A DNA stretch of 64,000 bases, taken from the NCBI GenBank assembly GCA_011800805.1, contig MPNW01000439.1:22651-86650 (forward strand), written 5' to 3'. The notes below the pieces were generated by a model, which was not told the origin of the DNA, did not search any database, and saw only the letters and a list, made by a program, of their open reading frames with translations. Positions 13,910-27,900 of the stretch are shown piece after piece. The stretch's first letter is position 1; every line of letters begins with the position of its first letter. The position numbers were made by a program, and so were the translations under genes. Source of the stretch: Hirudo medicinalis (lineage: Eukaryota > Annelida > Clitellata > Hirudinida > Hirudinidae).

Positions 13910-15355
13910 GTTATTATTATTAATCATTATTATTATTATTATTACTCGTATTGTTATGATTTCTATTATTGTTATTATTATTTCATTATTATTGCTATTA
14001 TTATCGTTATTATTACTATTATACTATCATTACTATTATTTGCATTATTACTAATATTTTTAATGTTGTTATTATTATTAATCATTATTATTATTATTAT
14101 TATTACTCGTATTGTTATGATTTCTATTATTGTTATTATTATTTTATTATTATTGCTATTATTATCGTTATTATTACTGTTATACTATCATTACTATTAT
14201 TTGCATTATTACTAATATTTTTATTGTTGTTATTATTAATCATTATTATTATTATTACTAGTATTGTTATGATTTTTATTATTGTTATTATTATTTTACT
14301 ATTATTGCTATTAATATCGTTATTATTACTTTTATACTATCATTACTATTATTTGCATTATTACTAATATTTTTATTGTTGTTATTATTCTTAATCATTA
14401 TTTTTATTATTATTATTACTCGTATTGTTATGATTTCTATTATTGTTATTATTATTTTATTAATATTGCTATTATTATCGTTATTATTACTATTATACTA
14501 TCATTACTATTATATGCATTATTACTAATATTTTTATTGTTGTTATTATTAATCATAAATTATTATTATTACTAGTATTGTTATGATTTATATTATTGTT
14601 ATTATTATTTTATTATTATTTATATATTATTGTTATTATTATTTTATTATTATTGCTATGATTATAGTTATTATTACTATTATACTATCATTACTATTAT
14701 TTGCAATATTACTAATATTTTTATTGTTGTTATTATTAATCATTATTATTATTATTACTAGTATTGTTATGATTTTTATTATTGTTATTATTATTTTATT
14801 ATTATTGCTATTATTATCGTTATTATTACTATTATACTATCATTACTATTATTTGCATTATTACTAATATTTTTATTGTTGTTATTATTAATCATTANNN
14901 NNNNNNNNNNNNNNNNNNNNNNNNNNNNNNNNNNNNNNNNNNNNNNNNNNNNNNNNNNNNNNNNNNNNNNNNNNNNNNNNNNNNNNNNNNNNNNNNNNNN
15001 NNNNNNNNNNNNNNNNNNNNNNNNNNNNNNNNNNNNNNNNNNNNNNNNNNNNNNNNNNNNNNNNNNNNNNNNNNNNNNNNNNNNNNNNNNNNNNNNNNNN
15101 NNNNNNNNNNNNNNNNNNNNNNNNNNNNNNNNNNNNNNNNNNNNNNNNNNNNNNNNNNNNNNNNNNNNNNNNNNNNNNNNNNNNNNNNNNNNNNNNNNNN
15201 NNNNNNNNNNNNNNNNNNNNNNNNNNNNNNNNNNNNNNNNNNNNNNNNNNNNNNNNNNNNNNNNNNNNNNNNNNNNNNNNNNNNNNNNNNNNNNNNNNNN
15301 NNNNNNNNNNNNNNNNNNNNNNNNNNNNNNNNNNNNNNNNATTGTTATTATTGTT

Positions 15356-15432
<77 letters not shown>

Positions 15433-17051
15433 TATTACTGTTGTTTTAAGCGAGGCAGTTGAACCTTTAACTCCAGAAATTAACAACTTTCGAAGCAAAA
15501 TTAGAAACATGTGTCGGACTGTCATCTGTGATTTTTCGTGTCCCACTTTTTTTCACTAATGAGTTCATCATCGTCGTCATCATTATCAATTACAGCATGA
15601 GAGTCATCGTCATTGTTTTCATCATCATCTCTTTCGTTAATGGCAAAAGGTAAAAAATCTTTTATGAAATCATGGACTGGTAGTTGTTAAAAGAACAGAA
15701 AACAGCAACGAAAATAAAAAATCACACGAAACGAGAAGCAAACTTAAAAACAGCAGGCTGGGTTTTCCAGGCAAATTGGCTCGTTATTAATCTGTAAACT
15801 CCTCGATAGTTGAGCTCAGCTGATAGGCTTCAAAGAGAAATGATTTTCAAGAGGCAAGGTGAGAGCCGAGAAAAATGGCGATCATCACTCGGTTTGTGGA
15901 ACACGTGTGTGAATTTTAATATCCTTCCCGCTTAATTCGATATCGTCGACCGACCAATGTAGAGATACGACCGGTGCAGTATAAACAAATAAGTCACATT
16001 TTGATTAAGCACGATGACGTCAAAGGGTCATGTGACCCAACGAGGCTGTTGTGATTCGTCGCCTGCAAGACAAACAAGGTGGGACTTTTATCAAAGTTCG
16101 TGTGACAAGCAACATCAACATCGCCAACTACACCGACAGCATAAACGACAGCAACATCATCGTCGTCAATTTCTAACCAACAATGGCAACTCTACCAATA
16201 CACTTTGGCGTCTATTAGAATGACATTAACTATGTATGAGCATGTAGAAACTGTTGGTAACAAGATCAGCAAAGATCAACAAAGATCAACAAGTGATGAT
16301 GATGATGATGACGATGATGATAACGATGCTAAGGACAAATAATTATTTATTAATAATGGTAACAATGTGACGATGCAACCAGGTAGGCAGTGGTTGCACG
16401 GACGACCCAAAAGCATTAACATCCAAACATGCGAACAGTTCGTCAACCAGGTAAAATGTCCTGAGGCTTTTCTGTGAACGTTGTTTGCAGAGGGAGATCG
16501 TGAAACTTTTTGAAACAAAAAAATTGCTTTAAGCAGCATTTGATCAATCATTTAACTATTATAAATATAATTATAATATTATAAATAAATTATGATAAAA
16601 TAACAAGTACAAACTGCAATTGTTTAGCTTAAAAGCAGCTGATCGTCAGTGTCGAGTTAGTGGCGGATGAAACCGAAAGCACTTCAGACTCATCCACAGC
16701 CTCCGTTTCCATGGCAACAGCATCACTCCAGAATCATGGAGTCGTTTAATTGCCTTCTTTCCTAACTTTTACTGTTGACCACACGTGGTCCACTTTTCAA
16801 CGGAAGTCCGATGCTGGAGATTCGGTTGATGATGATGATGTTGATGATGATGACGACGACGACGATGATGATGACGATGATGACGACGACGACAATGGTT
16901 ATGAGAGCGACGACTAGCCACTAAAAGATAGAGAAAAACGGTCTTTCAATCAAGTGTTGGACAATTTGGCATGACACCTGATGGAGTCTCACGCAACTTG
17001 ACACCTCAACTTTTTCCTTCTTTCTCTCCTTTCAACTTCCCCAGGATAACC

Positions 17052-17083
<32 letters not shown>

Positions 17084-20000
17084 AATTTCAAAAATTAGTC
17101 ATTCAAATAAATTAATTAACCCCTAGAAAATTAATTTCACCAATTAAAACAAATTGCAATTGTCCTTCAACTGTGACCGACAATTAAGAGGCAGGATTTC
17201 GGTCCCCGACGTCTGCCTCGACACTGGCAGCAGTTCCCGAGGAGGAGACATTACGTGGACCACAGTAGCAGCTGTTGGTTCTCATCAGTATTCGGGAGAG
17301 GAATGAGCCAATGCAAATGTCAGCCAACAATCCATCACTCCGCTTCTACTTCAGCAGCAGTTCTCCAAACCCTTCCTTATTAATATGCCCATGTAAATGC
17401 CGGCTCTTCGTTGAGCAAAAAATGATTTAATGATCGGCAACAATCTTCTTGTATTTTTTATTTTTCACTTTATGTTTTTTTTTTCTGAGCGGGAAATTAT
17501 TATTATTATTATTTTTATTTTATTTAATTCCATGAAAAATTCGTTTTCTTCGAAAAATAATCTTCGTCGGTCTTAAATGATTTCTTGTTAAATATTGTCC
17601 GCCTGCTCATTTCATACATTTGACGTCATGTTTCGCTGGCCATATGTTCCCACTTTGATTAGTTTCTGCATTCCTCGCAATTATTATCATCATCATCATC
17701 ATCATCATCGCCATCGCCATCAAAACTTATCATCACTATCTCCATGATTATGTCGCAAGAAATATATAATCACAGAAACAAACCAAACTTCAACATTGTT
17801 TGCATCACCATGGTTAATGCTAATGCGTCCAACAAAAAAATTAAAATTTTATGAATATTCTTTCTTTGGGTTCAAAGTTCAAAGAAACGACCCACAAAAA
17901 TGGCTTCACAGGTGGTATAAAACAACAAAGTTGGCATGCTACCACCTGGCCTAGTGGTTAAGACATCCACCTTTCACATTTGCAGAGGACTTTTCTGAGA
18001 CATCAAGTTACAAATTTACACACACACGCACACACGCACGCACGCGCACACACACACACTATAAACTGGTGTTTTATCAGCTAATTTAACATGTGTTAAT
18101 TTCACTAAAGTTCAAAAGGTCAGAAAGAAGGTTTTTTTTTGCGAGAGAAATCATGCTCATGAGATGGTCACGTGATATTGGAAAGATACACGTTCATTGG
18201 ACGATTAGTTTATTTTTCAAGTTAGTCAATCTCTTCTCTGAAGACCAACCTACAAGGTAGACCTATAACGATCATATTTCAAATTCAAAATTCAATTTCA
18301 CCACCATCACATTGATAATGTATTTAAAATATCACGAGAGGTTTCGATCTGTGGTTGAAATTCAACTAGAGCTCGTGACTTTTTTATGGGACATGTAGAA
18401 GCCGTTGAGTAAGTAATGTTATGGAATGGTAATACTAACTAATTATTACTAATTATGGCGCTCGTTTACACATTGGCCACTGTTCGGATGTACTCGCCAG
18501 ATGGAAGAAGCTGTGGCAGGTAAAGTTGGTTCTTGAAAAGATGGCGGGAAGTCGTAGGTCTTCAATCAATCGGAGGAGATGGAAATCGGAGAGGATTGAT
18601 GGTTGGAAGAACTGGGAGTGGAAAACAGTTTCTGGAAAAATGTTTTATCAGCTAACCGGTGCTGAAGCAATGTGGGTTCTTTTAATTAAAAGATCAGTAA
18701 TTCATTATTATTATTGGATGCGAGTGGTGTTGATGATGATGATGATGATGATGTTGATGGCGATGGTTATGGTGGAGCTGCTGGAGGTGACGATGACGAT
18801 GTCTGAACTAATGTGCTGGGAGTCTGGAAACAAATATGCTCTGAAATGAAACCCGGTTCTCAAATTTCACGCGGAAAATAATTGACCGAACCCTGGAAAG
18901 GTCAAACAATTTCACTCCGACGACCAGATGACCGAGTGTTTTTGGGACTCATTTTCTCCTTATTTCTCCGCAAAATGTGGAAGCGGTTTCCACTAACCCC
19001 TCTCGAGGTATCCTGGATCAGATATCACTCCATTCATCCACCTGGACTTCTGCTGACCATCCTTCGCTTCCTGAAAGCTAGATGTCATAGCCGTCAACAA
19101 TCGAGAAGTTTCCAAACTTTTTTTGACATTTGAATTATCTTTGGTAATAAATTATTCACGAATAACAATTTCTGTATTTGATTTATATCGAACGAATTTA
19201 TTTATTTAATTCTTTATTTAGTTATTGTTAAGAAGTTAGATCAATTGACAAGTTCCCGACGAACGGAATTGAGTGAGACTCGCATGGAGCTGTTTTATTC
19301 CAGTCGTTAGGGGAGCAGACGGATTGTAAATTTGCCGGGAGGTGGGAAGGCAATTAGTGACACCTGGGGATTGAATTGAAATGTCAGCAGGAGAATTAAG
19401 TCGTAAAATATTCTCCTTTCTGGTGACATTAAAAAATATTTGTATTTACCTTACTGTGTGGAATTAGAAATTCAAAATAACTGTCTATATTATGATAATT
19501 ATGTACTTAGTTCTGGATTAACTTCTCATTAAATAAAAATAAAATTTCGATGCAAAAAGTGGTATGTCTCAATACCGACTGTTCAATTATTCATCTAATT
19601 TATTTTACGATCAATAAAGTTTTTAGAAATTAACCAGACTAATTAAGTAAACACCGCAGATGTTTATGTAATCTCTTTATTAACGTTTCTTTTCTATTTT
19701 TATTAGATAAACCTGCACTCAGACATTTGCTGAAAGTCACTATAACAGCATCCTTATCGATTTGAAAGAGCGCTCTCTATCGGCAGGATAATTAGTATAA
19801 ATGAGGATGATTTATGACATGATTTGATTCACGCAACCACCCGTCGGTGGGCGGATGGGTGGATAGACTCCCCTGTATGACTTTGATTCCTCGTTCTCTC
19901 AATTCGACCATTGTCTTTCAATCTATCTTTTCGTTGATGATTTTCATTGTTCAAGATTAATTCGAAAAATTATTTTGTTAATATTATTATTATTATTATT

Positions 20001-21229
20001 GTTGTTGTTGTTGTTGTTGTTAATTGTTTTTAAAATATTATTGATAAATTATTTTACGACGTTGAATATTTTTACAAATGTTGTGTTTCTTGAGAATTGG
20101 CTGAGGTTATAACTAAAATTATAGTCATAATAACAACAATAATAACAGATATGATATTATGACGGATTAAGACAGCGGCATCAAAATGAACTCTGCCAAT
20201 CCAAGTTCATTGAATTCTTCTGCCAGTATATAAACCTCAGAGCTCACGTCTGACACACCTTTTCATGGGAACCTGTTTGAACGACGTCGTTTCCGGATTG
20301 ATTGCAACTCCAAATCCTTCGTCTGCAGTTGCTCTATTCCGGGATAATTCAGTTTTTAGGATGTCATCGGTATTGGCGCGAAACAGTATCATCTGACGAT
20401 TTTAATTTCATAGAGATGGTTGCAATAGATTTTGAGTTTGCTTAAGTAGTCTACACATGTTTTTTGTACGATGAAGATTGCACAGCAGAAATGCTTATAA
20501 GACAAGTCCTGGCCTTCACATTTATGCTTCTTGTACTTTACGGTGAGTTGCCAAAAGTCGTCTCTTGGAGGACTGATTGACTCCAAAGGTGCGAATGAAT
20601 CTTTTCTTAACAGTTGAGCGATCCTCCTGTGACCTCTACGAATATACGTCCGACGACGAAGACGACGATGAAGACGAAGATGAATCGGGTCAAAGTTTTG
20701 TTACTTCTGCTTTTGTCTTCCCCAATCACTCCCCTCTTCCTGTGTCTTTCATTGAGATGTCAATCAGAAATGAAATTATAATAAAATAAAGTAAAATGAT
20801 AAAGGAATATGAATTCTTTCTTTGAATTTGGAATTGTAATTCTGTGCATGTTAATGAAGTTTCAGATGACCAACCTCCGCTTAAATGAGAAATTTGGAGA
20901 CTCATTTCTTGGTGAGCCAAGCGTTGACTTAAATAACCAATAAATTCCTTCGTAATTAATAACTATCATTATTGCATTTTTGAATTGTTATGTTACGTAA
21001 TCAACTTAGGCATTATATTAAATTATGCTGACAATTAAATGTTTAAATTAATAATTCTAAACAAATTAAAATTAAATTTCTTAAATTTTTGACGATTAAA
21101 TTTTTATTGGTCACAAAATAAATTCCTATCAACCTCACGACAATAACTTAAGGAATGCTCTCAAACGTTGGAAGAATACTTATGAATAAGCAGTCCAACT
21201 ACATAAAATACAAAGTACCCTTTACTTAA

Positions 21230-21260
<31 letters not shown>

Positions 21261-21853
21261 TATAAATAATAATTACTAATAATTATATTATTATTATAAC
21301 TATTTTATATCTCAACTCTTGGTTATTAAATTTTTGTTCCATAAATCCTTGGTTCAGGATTTCTTGATTTGAAGTCATTGGGTTGAGTTCGATCGCATCG
21401 TTCAAAATCGTTTGACAGGTTTTTGGTTGAAACCTCCGTGTGGAGGTGGTGGAAACATTGTTTTGTAACCTGGAGAGGACTATCTTGACTGATAGGTTGA
21501 AGGAACAAGGAAACAATTTCCATACGTCCAACATTTAAAAGACATTCTCAACTCATTCACTCTTCTCTCCTTTTCTCCATCCGACCGTCTCTCCATTCAT
21601 CCATCCGTCCGTCCGTCCGTCCATCCATCCATCCATCCATCCATCCATCCATCCATCAATCCATCCATCCATCCATCCATCAATCCATCCATCCATCCAT
21701 CCANTGTGTTTCGTTTTCATTTATTATTTGTTTTAAGGCGTTCAATTCGCATTTGAAAAACTAAAATATTGTATTATTACATGATTGTCGCTAATTAATA
21801 TTTGGATATTAAAGCTATTATTATTATTATTATTATCATTATTATTAAAATTA

Positions 21854-21922
<69 letters not shown>

Positions 21923-24900
21923 CCAAGCAACTGAACAGAAACGAAAGTCGTAATTCATTGTCATTCACATGAATTCATCCTGTTTGTTGAACAATTGAAA
22001 AACTCCAAGTACTTCAGACAGGATTAGATAAATTTACGTCTGCATAAATTATGTTAATTGTACATAAATTGAATGCTAATTAGTGGACATGATAATTTAC
22101 TATTGTTAATTATCAATGTCAGTAGATGCAGGGTTAAAGTTATGAAAGCCAATCATGAAGTCTTGTCTGCCAGCGATGGATGGATGGATGGTTGGATGGA
22201 TGGATGGATGGATGGATGGTTGGATGGATGGATGTGTTAGAAAAAGTATTTTATGAAATGAATCAAATTTTAAAATGTTAAAGTTGATGTCAGAATCTCA
22301 TTCAATTAGTGAGTACAAGGCACAATGAATTTTTATTTATATTTCTTCTATAATATAAAACAGAAAGTGCTTGTGTATGTCTGTCTGTCTGTCCATCCAT
22401 CCATCCATCCATCCATCCATCCATCCATCCGTCCTTCATTCGTTCGTACATTCTATTGACAAACAAAAGTCAGGCTCCGCAGCTCTCTTTTGTGTTTGGT
22501 GAATGTTTGCTCTTTTTATGAATGCGTTTTAGGATAATTAATTATTTATGTTAAGCATTGTATCATTAACATTGGTGTGAATATTAATTACGTAATTAAT
22601 TACATGAATAAAGTTTTGTACTACAATAAATTATTGCAATTATTATTCGAGTAATATTTCTTTTCTGCTACAATACATTCTGTGTGTCTTTAGAATCGTA
22701 TCAAATAACATGAACTCAATTGATTATTTTTAATTTTTAATTATTCTATTTTATAGAAACAACTTCATATTTATATTATCTGAATATTATAGTTCATGTT
22801 TATATTTATTTTTAACATTGGCTGGTTGGGATCAACCCCCTGACCAATGAGGGTAGCATGGCAGGACCACAGAGGTTCCTTCCTTTAATCGACTTTTCTT
22901 GTTGATATCTTGTTCTTTCCACCGTATGGATTTCCGACGAGAGATCATCAATCTCCGACAACGGACATCACAATGGAGTGGAAAAGTTACAAATCCGAAC
23001 AAAAGTTTTTCAGCTGCTCAAACCAGGTGTCCCGAGTCGGATCGACAATCAGAACGATGGATGCCCGAATGGGGAATACTGGGAGCAAAGTGGCTTTGCC
23101 CCACGTCCTTGGGGATTGCGTCTCAAACAATCTTGCTTGACAATGCTTTTCAGCTGCCCGACAATGTCGAGTTATCAATTACGAGCGGCCAACAATGGAA
23201 CATTCATTTTTGCATTTAAATTAATGGTTTTCCATTCACAACTTGTCATATGGTGGTGGAAAACAAATTTTAAAAAAATCTCATCTCTCCTTTGCCTGTT
23301 TCAACATGTCTCCTTGATTTCGCCGACGAAGTGCTAACAGAATGTTACAAGTGGTTGAATATTTCATCCTGCCTCACGGGAGCTTAATTGTATGTTTCTG
23401 GCCAATTATTCTTCCTCTGGAAGAATTTCAAACCAATATAACCTTGGGTGGTAGTATTGGTGATTCAATATTGTACGTAACATCTGCATGTTTACCGTTT
23501 GACATCCTTATAAATATTAATCGATGGCATGACCTATCTTAATCGATGACATTTCAAGTTGCAGGGTACGAGCCATCGTTCGACGTGCCCATAGTCAACG
23601 TGACGGTGGTCACAGGACAAACAGCAGTTCTTCCATGCTCCATCGAATACCTTGGCAAGCACAAGGTTTGTTGGATTGTCTCGTTTTGTTCCGTTCATTC
23701 TGTTGCTCACTATCACTCTCCGTCCTCGTCATCTCTTTGTTTCTTTTTCAATTCATCATCGCTGGTCTAAATTGTGAAGTTTTTCGTGGAGAAATTATAA
23801 ATAATACAAAAAACAAACTGCATGTCAGCACTAATTGCATTTTCCTCTTAAGGAAATGCTTAAACTTTAAAAAGAATTACAAGCAAAAACATCGCTTTCA
23901 TGCAAGAATTGAAAAGTGCAGCAGAAATGTTCCTAGCACGCAACTTCCCCGGCATTCGAAACGACCCAAAGTTGACAGAATCTAGCGCCAATCCGCGACG
24001 CTTCGAAACCCACGACAAACTCTCGAACGTAGCATCGACCTACGATGAAGGCGCAAAAGATAATTTAGTGGCGCGTTTCATTACCAGTTCATGTGTATTA
24101 AGTGCACACCGGGATTGTTATTAATTGGTTCCACGTGATTCGTTCCACTCTTTTCCACTCTAGCTATCGTTTATCGACCAGTACTTTCGACTTTCTCTAC
24201 CTGGAGCCGAATGAAAAACTGGTAAAGGTGGAACAGGTGGTAACGATTGAAATGTTGCTAAGTTAGGTTATGTTGGAAAGAATGCCACTTAATGTTGAAT
24301 TTATTACGTTTTGTAAATTATTATTTTTTACTTAGCAAAACGATATTTTTCCCGCATTAATTATTATAATAGGTGTTTGTTTTTTAATGAGAATATTTAA
24401 TGTCACGATGAAGAATATCCGAGAAATAATTTAATATTTGAAAATTTCATCTCAATGCATTATGATGACGTATTATTTTCAAATATTAAATAATTGTAAA
24501 AAAAACACAATTAATTTTTAAATCGAAAAATTCCTTTATTTGCCGAAGCGCCCTCCATTCCGCCATGTACGAAGTCGATCTCCGATGCGCTTCTGTTTGT
24601 TTTTGAAAATTTCCAGTTTCCTCCACTTCCCCTCAGTATCTCTCCATACCCTTCCATCTGTCTCTATACTCTTCAGTATCTCTCCATGCCCTTCCATCTG
24701 TCTTTATACTCTTCAGTATCTCTCTATGCCCTTCCATCTGTCTCTATACTCTTCAGTATCTCTCCATGCCCTTCCATCTGTCTTTATACTCTTCAGTATC
24801 TCTCCATATGCCTCAGTGTCTCTCTTATTCCTCAATATCTCTCCGTATTCTTCTCTATCTCTCCATGTGATGACGAATTCCACCCACCTTCAATATTTTC

Positions 24901-27900
24901 CTTTATTCCTGCAGGACAAAAGCTTCGTGAGACTATTATAACCAAATAAAAGACCAAGAACTCGCGAGTGTTATTGCTAACAACACGAACAACAAGCAGT
25001 CGTTAATTAAAAATATTAACAATAACAACAGTTTGAATAATTGAATAATAACGTCGATAATTAGAATAATTAGAATGACATTAGCATTGTTAATTTCTTT
25101 GTTTCGATCACTGCTGGAACTGGTCCTAGTCGACCGGTGATGGCGAAGATATGCATGAACGAGGCCAATTGCGACATACAAATGTTAATAGTCTGGAGTA
25201 TCATTTTCATCATCGACCCAAGCTAACCTGTGCAGTAGCTCGGTTTTAGTTTCTCGCTACTAGCTACTTTATAGCAAGTGTTTTGGCGAGCCGCGCATAG
25301 TTAGGCCTCAATGTGCTTTATGAAGTGGACGCTAATTTAAATGTCCAGCAAGATCATCGTAGAACAAGCGCTATGCAAATGTTCCACTTTCCTAAAGAAG
25401 CAAATCCTGCATATAAACATCGCACACGCACGCCAACGAGCACGCACGCATCGATGCACACGTGAATGAGTTTTGAACTCGGAGGAGCGAATGTTGTTCC
25501 ATGCTCATTCACCTCGCGATGAGCCGAAGTGAGCGGAAACCCGGCTGAATGTGTACGGATGTATCAAATAAGGGGGCCTTTTTCACCGTGAACAAGCGAG
25601 CCGCGCGGGTGCGTTTTTAATTTCCATTCACCTACTACGAGTGCGCTTGGATCTCGTGCTTCCAGAAAATCATACATTCAGCCGTCAATCCACCGGACCT
25701 GAAGCAGTCCTGGACAAACAAACGCCAGTTTTTATTTATGTTTATCTCAATGCTTGTCAGTTGACGGAGAAGTACGAACAATGAATCATCCCCTTTTAGT
25801 ACCTCAATGATTATTTGTCATTATTTCTGGCTCACCAGGCTTGGCTCTCAGTATATGTAATTATAATAATAAATATTACTTAATTATTATATGGACGAAT
25901 AATTATAATAATGACCACTTGCTTAAATATTTTTATTTGTCGTTGTCAGTCCCATCGATTTCCTTATTCGCTTAATAAAGCATAAATATCTTCGAAACAA
26001 TATTTAAAAAACTATTAATTGATGAGAATTTCAAACTTTGTTGTAAATGTTGTTTTCGGAAAGTCTCGGACGTAAATAGGCTTCAAAGCGAACAAAAGAT
26101 TGAATAAAGAATTAACCAGGATTGCAAGAGTCGCTTTGTTGGCCATTAAAAGATCGATGCGAGCTTATTTAGGATGGATCGTTTTTTTTTTTTGAGAGTG
26201 AAAACTTGTAAACACGTTAAGTGCACTTCTGGCCAATTCTCGCTTTCTGTTCTGCTTGGCTGGTCGGCAACAAATGTCCGACGCTTCCCAGCTGGAGTTA
26301 CGACCCCCTGAGTGGAGTGACTGATGTTCGCTCCGATGATCGGGCAGGCAATCGACCGTGCTTCCAATTAACCGTGCAAATATGTCCCCCGTGTTTTCCA
26401 ATACCTCCATCCATGTCTCGCGGGAAACGGCGTTGTTCCGACACCTTTGAGCTTTCAATTTCTCGTGTTCTGAGAGAACTTGGTGTAGTTGCTAGTTGTC
26501 GATACTCACGAATTACATCTCCAGGTGGCATGGTTGGACGTCAAGTCAGTCCCTTTGACTTACGAGGACAGAAGAGTCGTGGATGACTTCAGGTTTAGCG
26601 TCGTTCGTCCGATCGTCAAAGAATGGAACCTGCAGATTAGAGACATCAGGTACGAGGACCAGGGTCAGTACAGGTGTACGATCAATACCCTACCTGTCAA
26701 GAGCAAGTTGGTCACCCTTCACGTGAAAGGTTAATTCGACTTTAACAAACAATGAATTGTTTACATTTGCATCGCCATGTTTTTAGCCCGACCCCGCTGA
26801 GAGAGAATTTGTTTTCCTAGAAGCAAAAGAGATTTATTCAATTAGAATTGGAATGTGCATCTACTTTCCAAGACGTTCCGGGTTATCAATTTAGGAGATT
26901 CCCATTCAAAGAAAGTGGTCTCCATTTGTTGATTGCTCCACAGAGGAAGGAAGGAGCGGGTTTATCAATGGAAGTACTAAAGGTTGAGAGTCCAAGACTA
27001 CTTCCAGGATGATGGCGCTGGTAGATGGCTTCCACGGACTTGACGACGAACAACGGTCGGAATGTCGGTTGGACTGACGAGGAAACGATTTTTTGCCGGA
27101 AAAGTGGAAAAGCGCAAAAGAAACTTTTATTCAATTAAGCGAATCCATTTGGTCAGATTGCCCACACTGAATTAAGTTGGCGTTGATGGTTTCGCCCCCC
27201 CTTGCGAGGGTTATTAAGGATCGAGAAGGGTATCTCCTTATTTCAATGATCCGTCACTTGGTCAATCCAGGGTTATCCACTCCCAAGACATTTATAAGCA
27301 TAACTCCTCATATCACACCCACTTCGTGCCACTCATCTAATTACGTCTGATTATTTCTTGATTAGCAAACGTCTTGCAAGCTTAGGAGAAGAAGGCTGAT
27401 GAAAATTCGAATATATTTTATTTTTGTTAGACGTTTTTTCCCGTCAGCAATTCAATTTTATTAGCCGGGATGCTTCCGGTGTTTGCGCTCGGAGTTGTGG
27501 ATGTTTCACTTTTAATCCAATTACATTTCAGTTCCTGCGGCCATTATTGACAACCTTTCAAGTAATGATCTAACCGTCAAAGAGGGAGAAAATGTTGTTC
27601 TCGTTTGCAATGTCACTGGAGTGCCCAAACCGGAAGTGACGTGGTATCATCTCCGACCGGATGGAGAACGTGACAGTATGGATGCATCAATTGTAGATAG
27701 AGTTAACCATAAATGTTCTTAATAGTAAGCAAAATTAATTACATAACAGGACTTAATTACTTAATGTGAGCTCAATAATGAATCAAAGGTAACTGTTATA
27801 CATTAATCCAAGAAAGATGAAGCACCAATCGATCCATTGCAGTCAATTGTTCCGAGGTGACCTTCACCTTTGTCATTTTCCGGCCACGCATCGAACGCAC

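Larger units (their letters stand above)
10851..23564 (+). other. 12.7-kb first intron of the Ig gene, packed with simple repeats
   Basis: No coding exon with a recognisable family is seen, apart from the candidate alternative first exon at 20491-20542. The intron holds most of the microsatellites of the window, the TTA-derived satellite, the larger assembly gap and a SINE-like fragment. GC-richer islands with mixed sequence lie near 12000-12540, 12840-13230, 15950-16170, 16640-17400, 18470-19130 and 22900-23210. They look like candidate regulatory blocks or unrecognised exons; I could not assign them. Confidence 0.55.

Noticed and set aside
13969..14867. Long hydrophobic open frames that look like multi-pass membrane proteins
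   Set aside because: They are translations of the TTA-derived satellite. All three frames are open and the pattern follows the 157-bp period.
14782..15559. Open frames of 226-251 codons on both strands
   Set aside because: Most of their length is the N gap, the rest is microsatellite.
16014..16223. 69-codon Gln/His-rich frame
   Set aside because: Built on CAA/CAT-like repeats, no homology or splice context.
22899..23337. Three overlapping plus-strand frames in a GC-richer block just before the Ig1 exon
   Set aside because: No signal peptide, family motif or in-phase donor found. Overlap of all three frames argues for base composition rather than a gene. Could still be a regulatory block.
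24540..24949. Ser/Leu/Pro-rich frames over the minisatellite
   Set aside because: Repeat-driven translation with 40-bp periodicity.
26221..26586. 121-codon frame overlapping the start of the second Ig1 exon
   Set aside because: Different frame from the Ig exon that begins at 26525. Intronic shadow with no domain.
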